From: Erythrobacter sp. CCH5-A1
GTDB taxonomy: Bacteria > Pseudomonadota > Alphaproteobacteria > Sphingomonadales > Sphingomonadaceae
Length of the DNA: 64,000 nt
NCBI RefSeq assembly: GCF_001557115.1
Contig: NZ_LSKQ01000202.1
Location: 1 to 64,000, forward strand
Reading direction: 5' to 3'
The notes beneath the pieces are model-generated. The model was not told the DNA's origin, searched no databases, and saw only the letters and a program-made list of their open reading frames with translations. The position numbers and the translations under genes were made by a program. Positions 34,184 through 43,128 of the stretch are shown piece after piece; the first letter of the stretch is position 1; the number at the start of each line of letters is the position of its first letter.

Positions 34184-35968
34184 TCAGTGGTTATGCCGCG
34201 GCAGCTTGCGCGCCGTCCCGCGATACTTGAGCGCGAAGTCCATCACGCCGCCCTCGGCAAGTTGCCCGGTCTTCTCGCGGTAGAGTTCCTCCCACGGGGT
34301 CAGGCTTTCGGGCACGGGCGGGATGGTATCCTCGGCGCGGCGGCGGGCAATCTCGGCCTCGTCCACCAGCGCGTCGCAGCGCCGCGTGTTGAGATCGACG
34401 CGGATGATGTCGCCCGTGCGCAGCCACGAGAGGCCCCCGCCGACCGCGCTTTCGGGGCTGACGTTGAGGATCGAGGGGCTGTCGCTCGTCCCCGATTGCC
34501 GGCCGTCGCCCAGCGTCGGCAGCCACGGCTTGCCGGCGCGGATCATCGCGTCGGGCGGCTGCATGTTGACCACCTCGGCGCTCCCCGGCCAGCCGATCAC
34601 CCCCGAGCCGCGGATGACGAGGATGCAGTCCTCGTCGATATTGAGGGACGGGTCATTGATCCGGTGGTGGTAATCGTCCGAGCCATCGAACACGATCGCG
34701 CGCGCCTCGAACACGCCTTCGGAGCCCGGGCGCGAGAGGTAACGGGCGCGGAAGGCCGGGCCGATCACGCTGGTCTTGAGGATCGCGAAATCGAACAGGT
34801 TGCCCGAGAGCACCATGAAGCCCGCCTTGTCGATCAGCGGATCGGCAAAGGGCCGGATCATCTCGCGATCGGGGCTTTCGGCACCAGCGAGGTTCTCGGC
34901 CATCGTCTTGCCGGTGCAGGTGAGGACGTCGCCATGCAGCCGTCCGGCATCCAGCAGTTCCCACATGGCAGCAGGCACGCCGCCCGCGCGGTGGAAGCGC
35001 TCGCCAAGATACTTTCCGGCGGGCTGCATGTTGACCAGCAGCGGCAGGTCGTAACCGTGTTCCTGCCACACCCCGGTCTCGAGCGGCACGCCTGCGTGCG
35101 CAGCCATGGCCATGATGTGCGGCTGGGCGTTGGAGGAGCCGCCGATGACGCTGACCGTGGCGATGGCATTCTCGAACGCCGCGCGGGTGAGGATATCGGA
35201 GGGCTTCAGATCCTCGAGCACCATCTCGACGATGCGGCGGCCTGTGCGGTAAGCCATTTGCCCTCGCTCGCGGTAAGGCGCAGGGATCGCCGCGCAGCCG
35301 GTGAGCGAGAGGCCCAGCGCCTCGGCCACCGCGTTCATGGTGCTCGCCGTGCCCATCGAATTGCAATGGCCTGCCGAGGGCGCGCTGCTGCAGGCGCGGT
35401 GGAGGAACTCCTCCTCGTCGATCTCGCCTGCCGCAAGCTTGCGGCGGCTGCGCCAGATGACGGTGCCGCTGCCCACCAGCTCGCCCTCATGCCAGCCGTC
35501 GAGCATCGGGCCGCCCGACAGCACAATCGCAGGGATGTCCACGGTCGAAGCCGCCATGATCTGCGAGGGCGTGGTCTTGTCGCACCCCGTGGTCAGCACC
35601 ACGCCATCCAGCGGATAGCCGTTCAAGAGCTCCACCAGCCCGAGATAGAGCAGGTTGCGGTCGAGCGCGGCGGTAGGCCTGCGGCAGTTCTCGAAGATCG
35701 GGTGGATGGGGAATTCGATCGGGATCCCGCCTGCGTCGCGGATCCCGTCGCGGGTGCGCTTGGCTAGGTCGACATGGATGCGGTTGCAGGGGGAAAGGTC
35801 GCTCCCGCTTTGCGCGATGCCGATGATCGGCTTGCCGCTTTGCAGTTCCTCGGGCGTCACCCCGTAATTCATGAAGCGTTCGAGATAGAGCGCCGTCATG
35901 TCCATGCGTTCGCGGTTGTCGAACCAGTCGCGCGAGCGCAAGGTGCGGGGTGAGGCTTGGTCTGTCAT
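34184..35968 (-). CDS. xylD: D-xylonate dehydratase, IlvD/Edd family
   Basis: Encodes 594 residues. Fe-S and substrate motifs of the family are [31 protein letters not shown] and [20 protein letters not shown], each with the conserved Cys; the C-terminal part has [16 protein letters not shown]. It dehydrates xylonate to 2-keto-3-deoxyxylonate. The start overlaps the regulator stop by 4 bases. Pairing with xylX, xylB and xylC supports xylonate over other sugar acids. Confidence 0.93.
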   Translation of the reverse strand: MTDQASPRTLRSRDWFDNRERMDMTALYLERFMNYGVTPEELQSGKPIIGIAQSGSDLSPCNRIHVDLAKRTRDGIRDAGGIPIEFPIHPIFENCRRPTAALDRNLLYLGLVELLNGYPLDGVVLTTGCDKTTPSQIMAASTVDIPAIVLSGGPMLDGWHEGELVGSGTVIWRSRRKLAAGEIDEEEFLHRACSSAPSAGHCNSMGTASTMNAVAEALGLSLTGCAAIPAPYRERGQMAYRTGRRIVEMVLEDLKPSDILTRAAFENAIATVSVIGGSSNAQPHIMAMAAHAGVPLETGVWQEHGYDLPLLVNMQPAGKYLGERFHRAGGVPAAMWELLDAGRLHGDVLTCTGKTMAENLAGAESPDREMIRPFADPLIDKAGFMVLSGNLFDFAILKTSVIGPAFRARYLSRPGSEGVFEARAIVFDGSDDYHHRINDPSLNIDEDCILVIRGSGVIGWPGSAEVVNMQPPDAMIRAGKPWLPTLGDGRQSGTSDSPSILNVSPESAVGGGLSWLRTGDIIRVDLNTRRCDALVDEAEIARRRAEDTIPPVPESLTPWEELYREKTGQLAEGGVMDFALKYRGTARKLPRHNH

Positions 35969-37089
35969 GGTGTTCCGGGGGGTTGGCTGAAGGATGACGC
36001 AAGGCGCGGCCCGGCGTCGGAATTGCGGCGGATCAGCTGGTAGGCCAGCGTCAGCTGCTCGGCCTTGGCACGCGATGCGCGCGGCTTCTGCTTGTGGACG
36101 CGGGCAATCATCGCCACCGCTTCCGCAGTCATTTCGCGAATCGGCTGGCGGATGGTGGTGAGCTCGGGCCAGATCGAACTGGCGAGCTCGGTATCGTCGA
36201 AGCCGCACACAGTCACGTCGCCCGGCACGTCGAGATGGCGGCGATGCGCCATCGCGACGGTCGCAGCGGCCATGTCGTCGTTGGAGGCGAAGATCGCGGT
36301 CGGGGGATTGGCGATGCTCAGCAGCTTTTCGGCCGCGACCATCCCGGAACGGTAGGTGAACTGCCCCTGCGCGATCAGTGTCTCGTCGATCGCAAGGCCG
36401 GCATCGGTCATCGCCGCGCGATAGCCGTCGAGGCGCTGGCCGCTCGCCACCTGTTCGGGATTGCCGATGATGAAGCCGATGCGTTCGTGGCCCAGACCGA
36501 TGATGTGCCGGGTCATGTCATAGGCGGCCTGGAACTCGTCGATCAGCACCGCGCCGTGACTGCCGCTCGCGCGGCCCGGTCCGACCGCGACCGCGATCCC
36601 GCCCGCGGTGCGGATCAGATCGAGCACGCTCTGGTCGTCGCACAGCGGCGGGGGGAGGATGTAGCCCTCGATCCCGCCGTCGAGCAGCTTCCTGATCACC
36701 TTCTGCGCCTCGGCGACGTTTTCGCAGGCCTGCACGACAAGATAGATGTCGCGGCGGCTGGCCTCCTCCAGCGCCCCCATCAGGAACTCGCTGAGGTAGG
36801 AGGCCGAGGGGTTGTCGAACAGCAGCGCGATGCGCAGCTGCGATCCCGCCGCGAGCGAGCGCGCCGCGCGGTTGGGCACGTAGTTCAATTTGGCGATCGC
36901 GCCCAAGACCTTCTGCTTGGTGTCCTCGCGCACGTTCTCCTCGCCGTTGATGACGCGGCTCACCGTCATCGGCGAGCACTGCGCCTCGCGCGCGACATCG
37001 GTGATCGTGGGCGCCGCATTGGATCGCCGGGCGGCGCGCTTGCGGCCCTGGATTGCGGACGGGGCGAGAGTGTCGGCCTTGGTGCTCAT
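35965..37089 (-). CDS. xylR: LacI-family regulator of the xylan/xylose locus
   Basis: Encodes 374 residues. The N-terminal helix-turn-helix and hinge are ITDVAREAQCSPMTVSRVIN (about 29-48) and NYVPNRAARSLAAG. The rest is a type I periplasmic-binding-protein-like effector domain (IALLFDNPSASYLSEFLMGA, FASNDDMAAA, VCGFDDTELASSIWPELTTI). It is the first gene of an operon with xylD and GH43 and has its own operator (site d), implying autoregulation. The likely inducer is xylose or a related sugar. Repressor action on seven sites is inference. Confidence 0.88.
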   Translation of the reverse strand: MSTKADTLAPSAIQGRKRAARRSNAAPTITDVAREAQCSPMTVSRVINGEENVREDTKQKVLGAIAKLNYVPNRAARSLAAGSQLRIALLFDNPSASYLSEFLMGALEEASRRDIYLVVQACENVAEAQKVIRKLLDGGIEGYILPPPLCDDQSVLDLIRTAGGIAVAVGPGRASGSHGAVLIDEFQAAYDMTRHIIGLGHERIGFIIGNPEQVASGQRLDGYRAAMTDAGLAIDETLIAQGQFTYRSGMVAAEKLLSIANPPTAIFASNDDMAAATVAMAHRRHLDVPGDVTVCGFDDTELASSIWPELTTIRQPIREMTAEAVAMIARVHKQKPRASRAKAEQLTLAYQLIRRNSDAGPRLASSFSQPPGTP

Positions 37090-37133
37090 GGCGCCCGCCA
37101 TACTGCGAGGGCCCGAGTGGCGGCAAGCGGGAT

Positions 37134-37147
37134 GATAAGCGCTATCA
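37134..37147. promoter_or_regulatory. LacI-type operator site d, upstream of the regulator gene
   Basis: GATAAGCGCTATCA has the AGCGCT core and a good right half; the left half is weaker. It lies between the GH67 stop and the regulator start, 45 bases upstream of the latter. Confidence 0.7.
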
Positions 37148-37156
37148 TAGCCCCCC

Positions 37157-39268
37157 TCATTGCCCCGGTGCCTCGGGGAAAGCGCGCTGCCGGTAGGCGG
37201 AGAGCGGCTCGGCCGGGGGCACTATGCCGGAGGGCAGCGCGAGGCCATTGACCGATTGCCAGTAAGCGAGCGAGGCATCGCGCCACCAGCGCGCCTCCTT
37301 GCGCTGGATAGCAAGGTCGGCGGTGACGGCGGCGTGGCGCTCGGGATCGATGGCAGGGGCGAGGCTCGCCCATGCAGCAGCCATGCGATCGACCCCCGCG
37401 ACGCCGGCATCGTAGCGGGCGACAAGTTCCTCCCACAGCGTGCGGCCCGAGGGGAGGCGATGCGCCCACGCCAGGCGGTGGAACCACAGCAGCAAGCGCG
37501 GGTCGGTGGTGGCCGGGTCGCTCCACTGTGGGGCGATGGATGGGGCGTATTGCGCGAGGGAAGCGGAGCCCGTGGCGGTTCGGTCGAAGCCGATCCCGTC
37601 CTTGTTGGCGCGGTGATAGTAGCACGGGTTCCACTCGGGTCGCTCGAGATCGCACACCCACGGCGCGGGGCCGTAGTGGTGGGAGGTGCCCATCAGATGC
37701 GCAAGGCCGAGGGGGCCGGTGTAATCGACAACCGCCTCGCGACTCCCCAACATCATCGCGGCGATGGTGCGCAGCGCTTTCGGATCACGCGTGAAGGTCT
37801 GCGCGGCCCATTCGCGGGCGATCTGTCCGCTCGTCAGCGCATGGTTCCACGCAAGCCGCCCGAAGGCATACCAGTTGGCCGCATCGAAATGGGTACCGGT
37901 CCAGTTGCGGTCCGATCCGACATTGGCGACCCCTGCCATGCCGACGGGTGCGACGATCTGCGCCACCGTTCCGCCCCGCCCCGTATCGGCGTCCAGCACC
38001 TCCTTCCAGAGCGGCGCGAGGTAGGCAATTCCGCTCGCCTGCCCGAGATATTCGCGGGTGATCTGCGCCTCGAGCATTACCCGCGTGTTCTGCATCGCCC
38101 CGAACAGTGGATGGAACGGCTCGCGCGGCTGGAAATCGAGCGGGCCGTTCTTGATCTGGAGGATCACGTTGTCGGCGAACTGGCCGTCGAGCGGCTGGAA
38201 CTCGGCATAGGCCTGCATCGTGCGGTCGGTGCTGTCCTCGGCCCGGTAGACGAAGGCGCGCCAGATCACCGTGCCCCTCTCGCCAATCGCGGCGGCGAGC
38301 ATGTTGGCGCCCTCGGCGTGACTGCGGCCATAGTCCTGCGGGCCGGGTTGGCCCTCGGAATTGGCCTTGACCAGAAACCCGCCAAAATCGGGGATCGCGG
38401 CGTAAATTTCGTCCGCCTTGGCCTTCCACCATGCCGCCACCTGCGGGTCGAGCGGGTCGGCGGTGGCAAGCCCGCCGATGTCGCGCGGGGCGGAGAAGCG
38501 GGCGGACAGGTAGACGCGGATGCCATAGGGCCGCCACGCGTCGGCCAGCCGCTTGAGCTTGGCTATGTAGCGCGGCTCCAGCATGAAGGCCTTCGCGTTG
38601 ACGTTGTTCACCACTACGCCGTTGACGCCAATGCTGGCGTTGGCCCGCGCATAATCGATCATCCGCGGATCGAGCTTCTCCGGCAGGTGCCACCAATCGA
38701 AGATCGAACGCCCGGCATAGCCGCGCTCCACGTGGCCGTCGGGATTGTCCCAGTGGTTGAGCATCCGCAGCGGCATGGCAGGCGCTTCGGACAGCTGGAT
38801 GTCGGCCGGCGCCCGGCCCTGCCCCAATTCGCGCAGCAAGGCGTAGGTCCCGTACAGACAACCGATGGGTGCGGCAGCGGTGATGCGCACCGCTTCGGCC
38901 GAGCCTGACACCCGGAACGCACCGTCCCCCGGCACGTCGGGGTTGGCGCAATCATAGACGAACGCGCCCTTGGGGCCGCTGCCCGGCACTCTGACGTCGA
39001 CGATCGTGATTCGCTCCGCGGCGGGGCGGGCCAGCAGCCCGTCGAGGCCGCGGTAAAGCTCATCCAGAGCGAGGGCCACGGTCGGATCCTGCGCCATTCC
39101 GGCATAGACCGCACCGTCCAGCCGCGCCAGCCGCGCACGCGCCTCGCCCTCGAGCGGGGCATGGCGCAGCCACAAGGCGTAGCCATCCTCGGCACAGGCT
39201 TGCCCTGCCGCGAGCAACGCAGCAGCAATCATCGCAAAGCCGTTGACAAGCCCTCTCCCTCTCATCAT
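37157..39268 (-). CDS. aguA: Exported GH67 alpha-glucuronidase
   Basis: Encodes up to 703 residues. A signal peptide (GFAMIAAALLAAGQACAEDG) is followed by the GH67 domains. Diagnostic pieces are LRMLNHWDNPDGHVERGYAG, KANSEGQPGPQDYGR (catalytic Glu region), QIKNGPLDFQ and LEAQITREYLGQ (catalytic Asp and Glu regions). It removes methyl-glucuronic acid from xylo-oligosaccharide ends. The start is uncertain: ATG 39268 lies within operator site e, ATG 39265 follows, and ATG 39232 is later with AGAGGG rather far upstream. Confidence 0.93.
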   Translation of the reverse strand: MMRGRGLVNGFAMIAAALLAAGQACAEDGYALWLRHAPLEGEARARLARLDGAVYAGMAQDPTVALALDELYRGLDGLLARPAAERITIVDVRVPGSGPKGAFVYDCANPDVPGDGAFRVSGSAEAVRITAAAPIGCLYGTYALLRELGQGRAPADIQLSEAPAMPLRMLNHWDNPDGHVERGYAGRSIFDWWHLPEKLDPRMIDYARANASIGVNGVVVNNVNAKAFMLEPRYIAKLKRLADAWRPYGIRVYLSARFSAPRDIGGLATADPLDPQVAAWWKAKADEIYAAIPDFGGFLVKANSEGQPGPQDYGRSHAEGANMLAAAIGERGTVIWRAFVYRAEDSTDRTMQAYAEFQPLDGQFADNVILQIKNGPLDFQPREPFHPLFGAMQNTRVMLEAQITREYLGQASGIAYLAPLWKEVLDADTGRGGTVAQIVAPVGMAGVANVGSDRNWTGTHFDAANWYAFGRLAWNHALTSGQIAREWAAQTFTRDPKALRTIAAMMLGSREAVVDYTGPLGLAHLMGTSHHYGPAPWVCDLERPEWNPCYYHRANKDGIGFDRTATGSASLAQYAPSIAPQWSDPATTDPRLLLWFHRLAWAHRLPSGRTLWEELVARYDAGVAGVDRMAAAWASLAPAIDPERHAAVTADLAIQRKEARWWRDASLAYWQSVNGLALPSGIVPPAEPLSAYRQRAFPEAPGQ

Positions 39269-39281
39269 GGTAGCGCTACCA
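39268..39281. promoter_or_regulatory. LacI-type operator site e, between GH67 and GH3-GH10
   Basis: TGGTAGCGCTACCA is a perfect 14-base palindrome and the best member of the set. It sits in the divergent region between aguA and the GH3/xylanase operon and touches the first possible aguA start codon. Confidence 0.9.
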
Positions 39282-39327
39282 CAAACGGTCGGCCAGTCAA
39301 GCCGGCGTGGCAGGAGAGGGACATCAC

Positions 39328-41760
39328 ATGAAGGGGATCAAGCGGGCTGCGCTGGCAGCTGGCGTGTGTCTGGCAGCGTTCGGGATGGTCGCGGGCGAGG
39401 CGACTGTGGCGCAGGCTCAGACCCGGGGCAAACCCGCCGCCATCAAGGTCGAGCGCGCGATGAAGGACGCGCCCTACTGGAACCCCGCCCTCCCGACCGA
39501 GCAACGCGTCGAGGATCTCCTCGCCCGCATGACGCTCGAGGAGAAGATCGCCCAGATCATCACCGTGTGGGACAGCAAGGGCAAGATTCAGGCCGCCGGC
39601 GACGTCTTCGATCCCGCCAAGGCAGCCGCCGTCTACCCCGACGGCATCGGCCAGATCGCCCGGCCTTCGGACCGCAGCGGTCCCTCCAGCCCGCGCAAGG
39701 TCGGGCGGCGCAGCATCGAGGAATCGGTCGCCTTCGTGATCGCCGCGCAGAAATGGGCGATGGAGAAGACCCGGCTCGGCATTCCGATCCTGTTCCACGA
39801 GGAATCGCTCCACGGTCTCGCCGCGCGGGATGCGACCGCCTTCCCCCAAGCCATCGGTCTTGCGAGCAGCTGGGACCCGGACCTGATCCGCGACATCAAC
39901 GCGTTGATCGCCGAGGAAACAGCCGCGCGCGGCGTCCACCTGGTCCTCTCTCCCGTGGTGGACGTCGCGCGTGATCCGCGCTGGGGACGGATCGAGGAAA
40001 CCTTCGGCGAGGACCCCTACCTCGTCGGCGAGATGGGTGTCGCTTCGGTCGAGGGGCTGATGGGCACCGGCACCACCCGCAAGCTCGCGCCGGGCAAGGT
40101 GATGGCGACCTTGAAGCACATGACCGGCCACGGCCAGCCCGAAAGCGGCAACAATGTCGCCCCCGCCCAGATCAGCGAGCGCACCTTGCGCGAGATGTTC
40201 TTCCCGCCCTTCGAACAGGTGGTGAAGCGGACGAAGATCGACGCGGTGATGGCCAGCTACAACGAGATCGACGGGGTGCCGAGCCACGCGAACAAGTGGC
40301 TCCTCAATGACGTGCTGCGCGGCGAGTGGGGATACCAGGGCGCGGTGGTCTCGGACTACTATGCGATCGAGGACATGGCGCGCCTCCACCACATCGCCGC
40401 CGACAATGCCGGCGCGGGCGAGATCGCGCTGAAGGCCGGTGTCGACGTCGATCTGCCCGAAGGCGCGGGCTTCAGGGACCTCGCTCGCTCGGTGCGCGAG
40501 GGCCGCGTGTCGCAGGAGGCCATCGACAATGCGGTGCGGCGGCTGCTCACCATGAAGTTCAACGCCGGGCTGTTCGAGAACCCGTGGCCCGATCTGGCCA
40601 AGGCGAAGACCTCCAACGGTCCTGCTGGCGTGGCGCTGGCCCGCAAGGCCGCCGAGCGCTCGCTGGTGCTACTGAAGAACAACGGCGCGCTGCCGCTGGC
40701 GCTGCCCGAGGCGGGAGCGGCGACCAAGCCGACCATCGCGGTAATCGGCCCCAATGCCGATGTCGCGCGCCTCGGGGGCTATTACGGCGAACCGCGCGCA
40801 AGCGTCACCCCGCTCGCCGGCATCCGTGCGGCGGTGGCGGGCAAGGCCAACGTGGTCCATGCGCTCGGGGTCGAGATCATCGACGGCGACAGCGACTGGT
40901 GGGACGACGCGGTGGTTCTCGCCGATCCGGCCAAGAACCGCCGGCGCATCGCCGAAGCGGTCGAGGTGGCGAAGGGCGCGGACACCATCGTCCTGTTCAT
41001 CGGCGACACCGAGAAGACCAGCCGCGAGGGCTGGGCCGCCAATCACCTCGGCGACCGTACCAGTCTCGACCTCGTCGGCGAGCAGAACGAGCTGTTCAAG
41101 GCGATGAAGGCACTGGGCAAGCCGGTCGTGGTAGTGCTCGTCAATGGCCGCCCGCCGAGCTACCCGACCATCGCCGCCGAGGCCGATGCGATCCTCGAGA
41201 CGTGGTATGCCGGCGAACAGCAGGGCACCGCGATTGCCGACGCGCTCATCGGCACAGTCAACCCCGGCGGCAAGATGCCGGTTTCGACCGCGCGCAATGT
41301 CGGCCAGCTGCCGAACTTCTACAATTACAAGCCGAGCGCGCGGCGCGGTTACCTGTTCGACGAGGTGACCCCGCTGTTCCCGTTCGGCTGGGGGCTCAGC
41401 TACACCACCTTCACCCTGGCCGCGCCGCAGCTTTCGGCGAGCATGATCAAGCCGGGCGAAGGTGTGACGGTCACCGTCCGCGTCACCAACACCGGGACGC
41501 GCGCAGGCGACGAGGTGGTGCAGGTCTACCTGCGCGACGAGGTGAGTTCCGTCACCCGTCCGGTGAAGGAGCTTGTGGGCTTCAAGCGTGTGACGCTCCA
41601 GCCGGGCGAGACCCGCGACGTGGCAATCGCGGTCGAACCGCGCGCCTTTGCCATGTGGAACGCCGATATGCAGCGCGTGACCGAACCGGGCACATTCGAG
41701 ATCATGACCGGCGCGAACTCGGCCGAATTGCAGAGCGTCAAGCTGGAGGTCCGGCCGTGA
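39328..41760 (+). CDS. Exported GH3 beta-xylosidase-type enzyme with Fn3-like tail
   Basis: Encodes 810 residues: signal peptide (RAALAAGVCLAAFGMVAG), GH3 barrel (RVEDLLARMTLEEKIAQIIT, FHEESLHGLAARDATAF, nucleophile Asp343 in VVSDYYAIED), GH3 C-terminal domain (RSLVLLKNNGALPLA) and a fibronectin-III-like tail (VTVRVTNTGTRAGDEVVQVY). This architecture is typical of beta-xylosidases and beta-glucosidases; the adjoining GH10 xylanase favours xylosidase. ATG 39328 has AGGAGAGGG upstream and begins the signal peptide. The gene overlaps the xylanase start by 4 bases. Confidence 0.91.
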   Translation: MKGIKRAALAAGVCLAAFGMVAGEATVAQAQTRGKPAAIKVERAMKDAPYWNPALPTEQRVEDLLARMTLEEKIAQIITVWDSKGKIQAAGDVFDPAKAAAVYPDGIGQIARPSDRSGPSSPRKVGRRSIEESVAFVIAAQKWAMEKTRLGIPILFHEESLHGLAARDATAFPQAIGLASSWDPDLIRDINALIAEETAARGVHLVLSPVVDVARDPRWGRIEETFGEDPYLVGEMGVASVEGLMGTGTTRKLAPGKVMATLKHMTGHGQPESGNNVAPAQISERTLREMFFPPFEQVVKRTKIDAVMASYNEIDGVPSHANKWLLNDVLRGEWGYQGAVVSDYYAIEDMARLHHIAADNAGAGEIALKAGVDVDLPEGAGFRDLARSVREGRVSQEAIDNAVRRLLTMKFNAGLFENPWPDLAKAKTSNGPAGVALARKAAERSLVLLKNNGALPLALPEAGAATKPTIAVIGPNADVARLGGYYGEPRASVTPLAGIRAAVAGKANVVHALGVEIIDGDSDWWDDAVVLADPAKNRRRIAEAVEVAKGADTIVLFIGDTEKTSREGWAANHLGDRTSLDLVGEQNELFKAMKALGKPVVVVLVNGRPPSYPTIAAEADAILETWYAGEQQGTAIADALIGTVNPGGKMPVSTARNVGQLPNFYNYKPSARRGYLFDEVTPLFPFGWGLSYTTFTLAAPQLSASMIKPGEGVTVTVRVTNTGTRAGDEVVQVYLRDEVSSVTRPVKELVGFKRVTLQPGETRDVAIAVEPRAFAMWNADMQRVTEPGTFEIMTGANSAELQSVKLEVRP

Positions 41761-42968
41761 CGATTTCCCGCCGCGATGCGCTGGGTGCGATCGGCACCAC
41801 GCTGGCCGCGCTACCGCTGGTCGGCTGTGGCGGCGGGTCGACCGGTTCCGCGCCCGCTCCGGTCAGCGCCGCGCCGCCGCCCGCACCCGCTCCCACAGGC
41901 GCGCCTTCGCCGGGCCTCAACGCCATTGCCGCGCGCGGCGGGCGCAGGTTCGGGAGCGCCATCGCCTCGATACCCGGCGTGCGCGAGGCGGGCTCGATCC
42001 AGAACCCGGACTACACCGCGATCATCAAGGGCGAATGCGGCATTGTCGTCCCCGAAAACGAGATGAAGTGGCAGGCCGTCCGCCCCGCGCCCACAATCTA
42101 CAATTTCGACCGGATGGACGAGATCGTCCGCTGGGCACAAAGCAACGGGCTCGCGGTGCGCGGCCACACCCTGCTGTGGCACCGCCCGCAGTGGTTCCCG
42201 AACTGGCTCAACACCTACGACTTCGGCGCCACGCCGGTGCGCGAGGCCGAGCGGCTGCTGACCGAGCACATCCGCACCGTCACCCGCCGCTACAAGGGCG
42301 TCATTCAGAGCTACGACGTGGTCAACGAAGCGATCGACCATGAGCGCAACGCGACGATCGAGACCAGCCTCAGCCGTGCCATGGGCAGCCCCGAGGCGGT
42401 GCTCGACCTCGCCTTCCACACCGCGCGGGCCGAGCTTCCCACCGAGCAGCTCGTCTACAACGACTACATGAGCTGGGAGCCGCAGCACCAGAAGCACTGC
42501 GCCGACGTGCTGCGCCTGCTCGAAGGGTTCAGGAAGCGCGGCACGCCGGTCGATGCGCTGGGCATCCAGTCGCATATCGAGATGTTCAGCATCGATCCGG
42601 CCACCGGCGTCGGGCCCTATGCGGAACGCGAATGGCGGCGGTTCCTCGACGAGGTCACCGGCATGGGATACCGCCTGCTGGTCACCGAATTCGACGTCAA
42701 GGACAAGGCGCTCCCCGCCAACATCGCCCAGCGCGACGAGAAGGTCGCCGATTTCGCGCGGCGCTATTTCGAGGTGATGCTCGATTACGGCAAGCATCTC
42801 GACGATGTGCTCGCCTGGGGCATGGTCGACAGGTTCAACTGGCTCCAGGGCTTCGATCCCGCCAAGCGGGCCGACGGGCTGGAGGTGCGCGGCACGCCCT
42901 ATGACAGCACCTACCGCGCGAAGCCTCTGCGCACCGCCCTTGCCAACGTCTTGACCGCCGCCGGCTGA
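41757..42968 (+). CDS. GH10 endo-1,4-beta-xylanase, Tat lipoprotein
   Basis: Encodes 403 residues from a GTG overlapping the GH3 stop (GTGA). The leader SRRDALGAIGTTLAALPLVG has twin arginines and a lipobox before Cys (LVGC), then a Gly/Ala/Pro linker: a Tat-exported lipoprotein pattern. The GH10 barrel shows RGHTLLWHRPQWFP, acid/base Glu191 in DVVNEAID and nucleophile Glu311 in VTEFDVKD. It cleaves the xylan backbone at the membrane surface. It ends in a clear terminator. Confidence 0.93.
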   Translation: MTISRRDALGAIGTTLAALPLVGCGGGSTGSAPAPVSAAPPPAPAPTGAPSPGLNAIAARGGRRFGSAIASIPGVREAGSIQNPDYTAIIKGECGIVVPENEMKWQAVRPAPTIYNFDRMDEIVRWAQSNGLAVRGHTLLWHRPQWFPNWLNTYDFGATPVREAERLLTEHIRTVTRRYKGVIQSYDVVNEAIDHERNATIETSLSRAMGSPEAVLDLAFHTARAELPTEQLVYNDYMSWEPQHQKHCADVLRLLEGFRKRGTPVDALGIQSHIEMFSIDPATGVGPYAEREWRRFLDEVTGMGYRLLVTEFDVKDKALPANIAQRDEKVADFARRYFEVMLDYGKHLDDVLAWGMVDRFNWLQGFDPAKRADGLEVRGTPYDSTYRAKPLRTALANVLTAAG

Positions 42969-42994
42969 TCCTCTCGCCGACGGTTTCCCCCTGT

Positions 42995-43024
42995 GGCCCG
43001 GGCAGCGATGCCCGGGCCTTTTTT
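42995..43024 (+). terminator. Rho-independent terminator of the GH3-GH10 operon
   Basis: GGCCCGGGCA (42995-43004), GCGA loop, TGCCCGGGCC (43009-43018), then six T (43019-43024). It lies 26 bases after the xylanase stop. Confidence 0.93.
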
Positions 43025-43063
43025 CGCGCGCGGCCCCGGCTCGTCCCGCCATCCGGCCAAACG

Positions 43064-43097
43064 AAAAGGGCCCCCCGGCCTAAGCCGGAGAGCCCTT
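43064..43097 (-). terminator. Rho-independent terminator of the TonB receptor gene
   Basis: Read on the minus strand, AGGGCTCTCCGGC and GCCGGGGGGCCCT pair (two G-T wobbles) around a TTAG loop and are followed by TTTT. It sits 30 bases past the receptor stop. Confidence 0.85.
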
Positions 43098-43128
43098 TCC
43101 CTGGGGAGCTTTCGCCTAGCGCGGCGTG

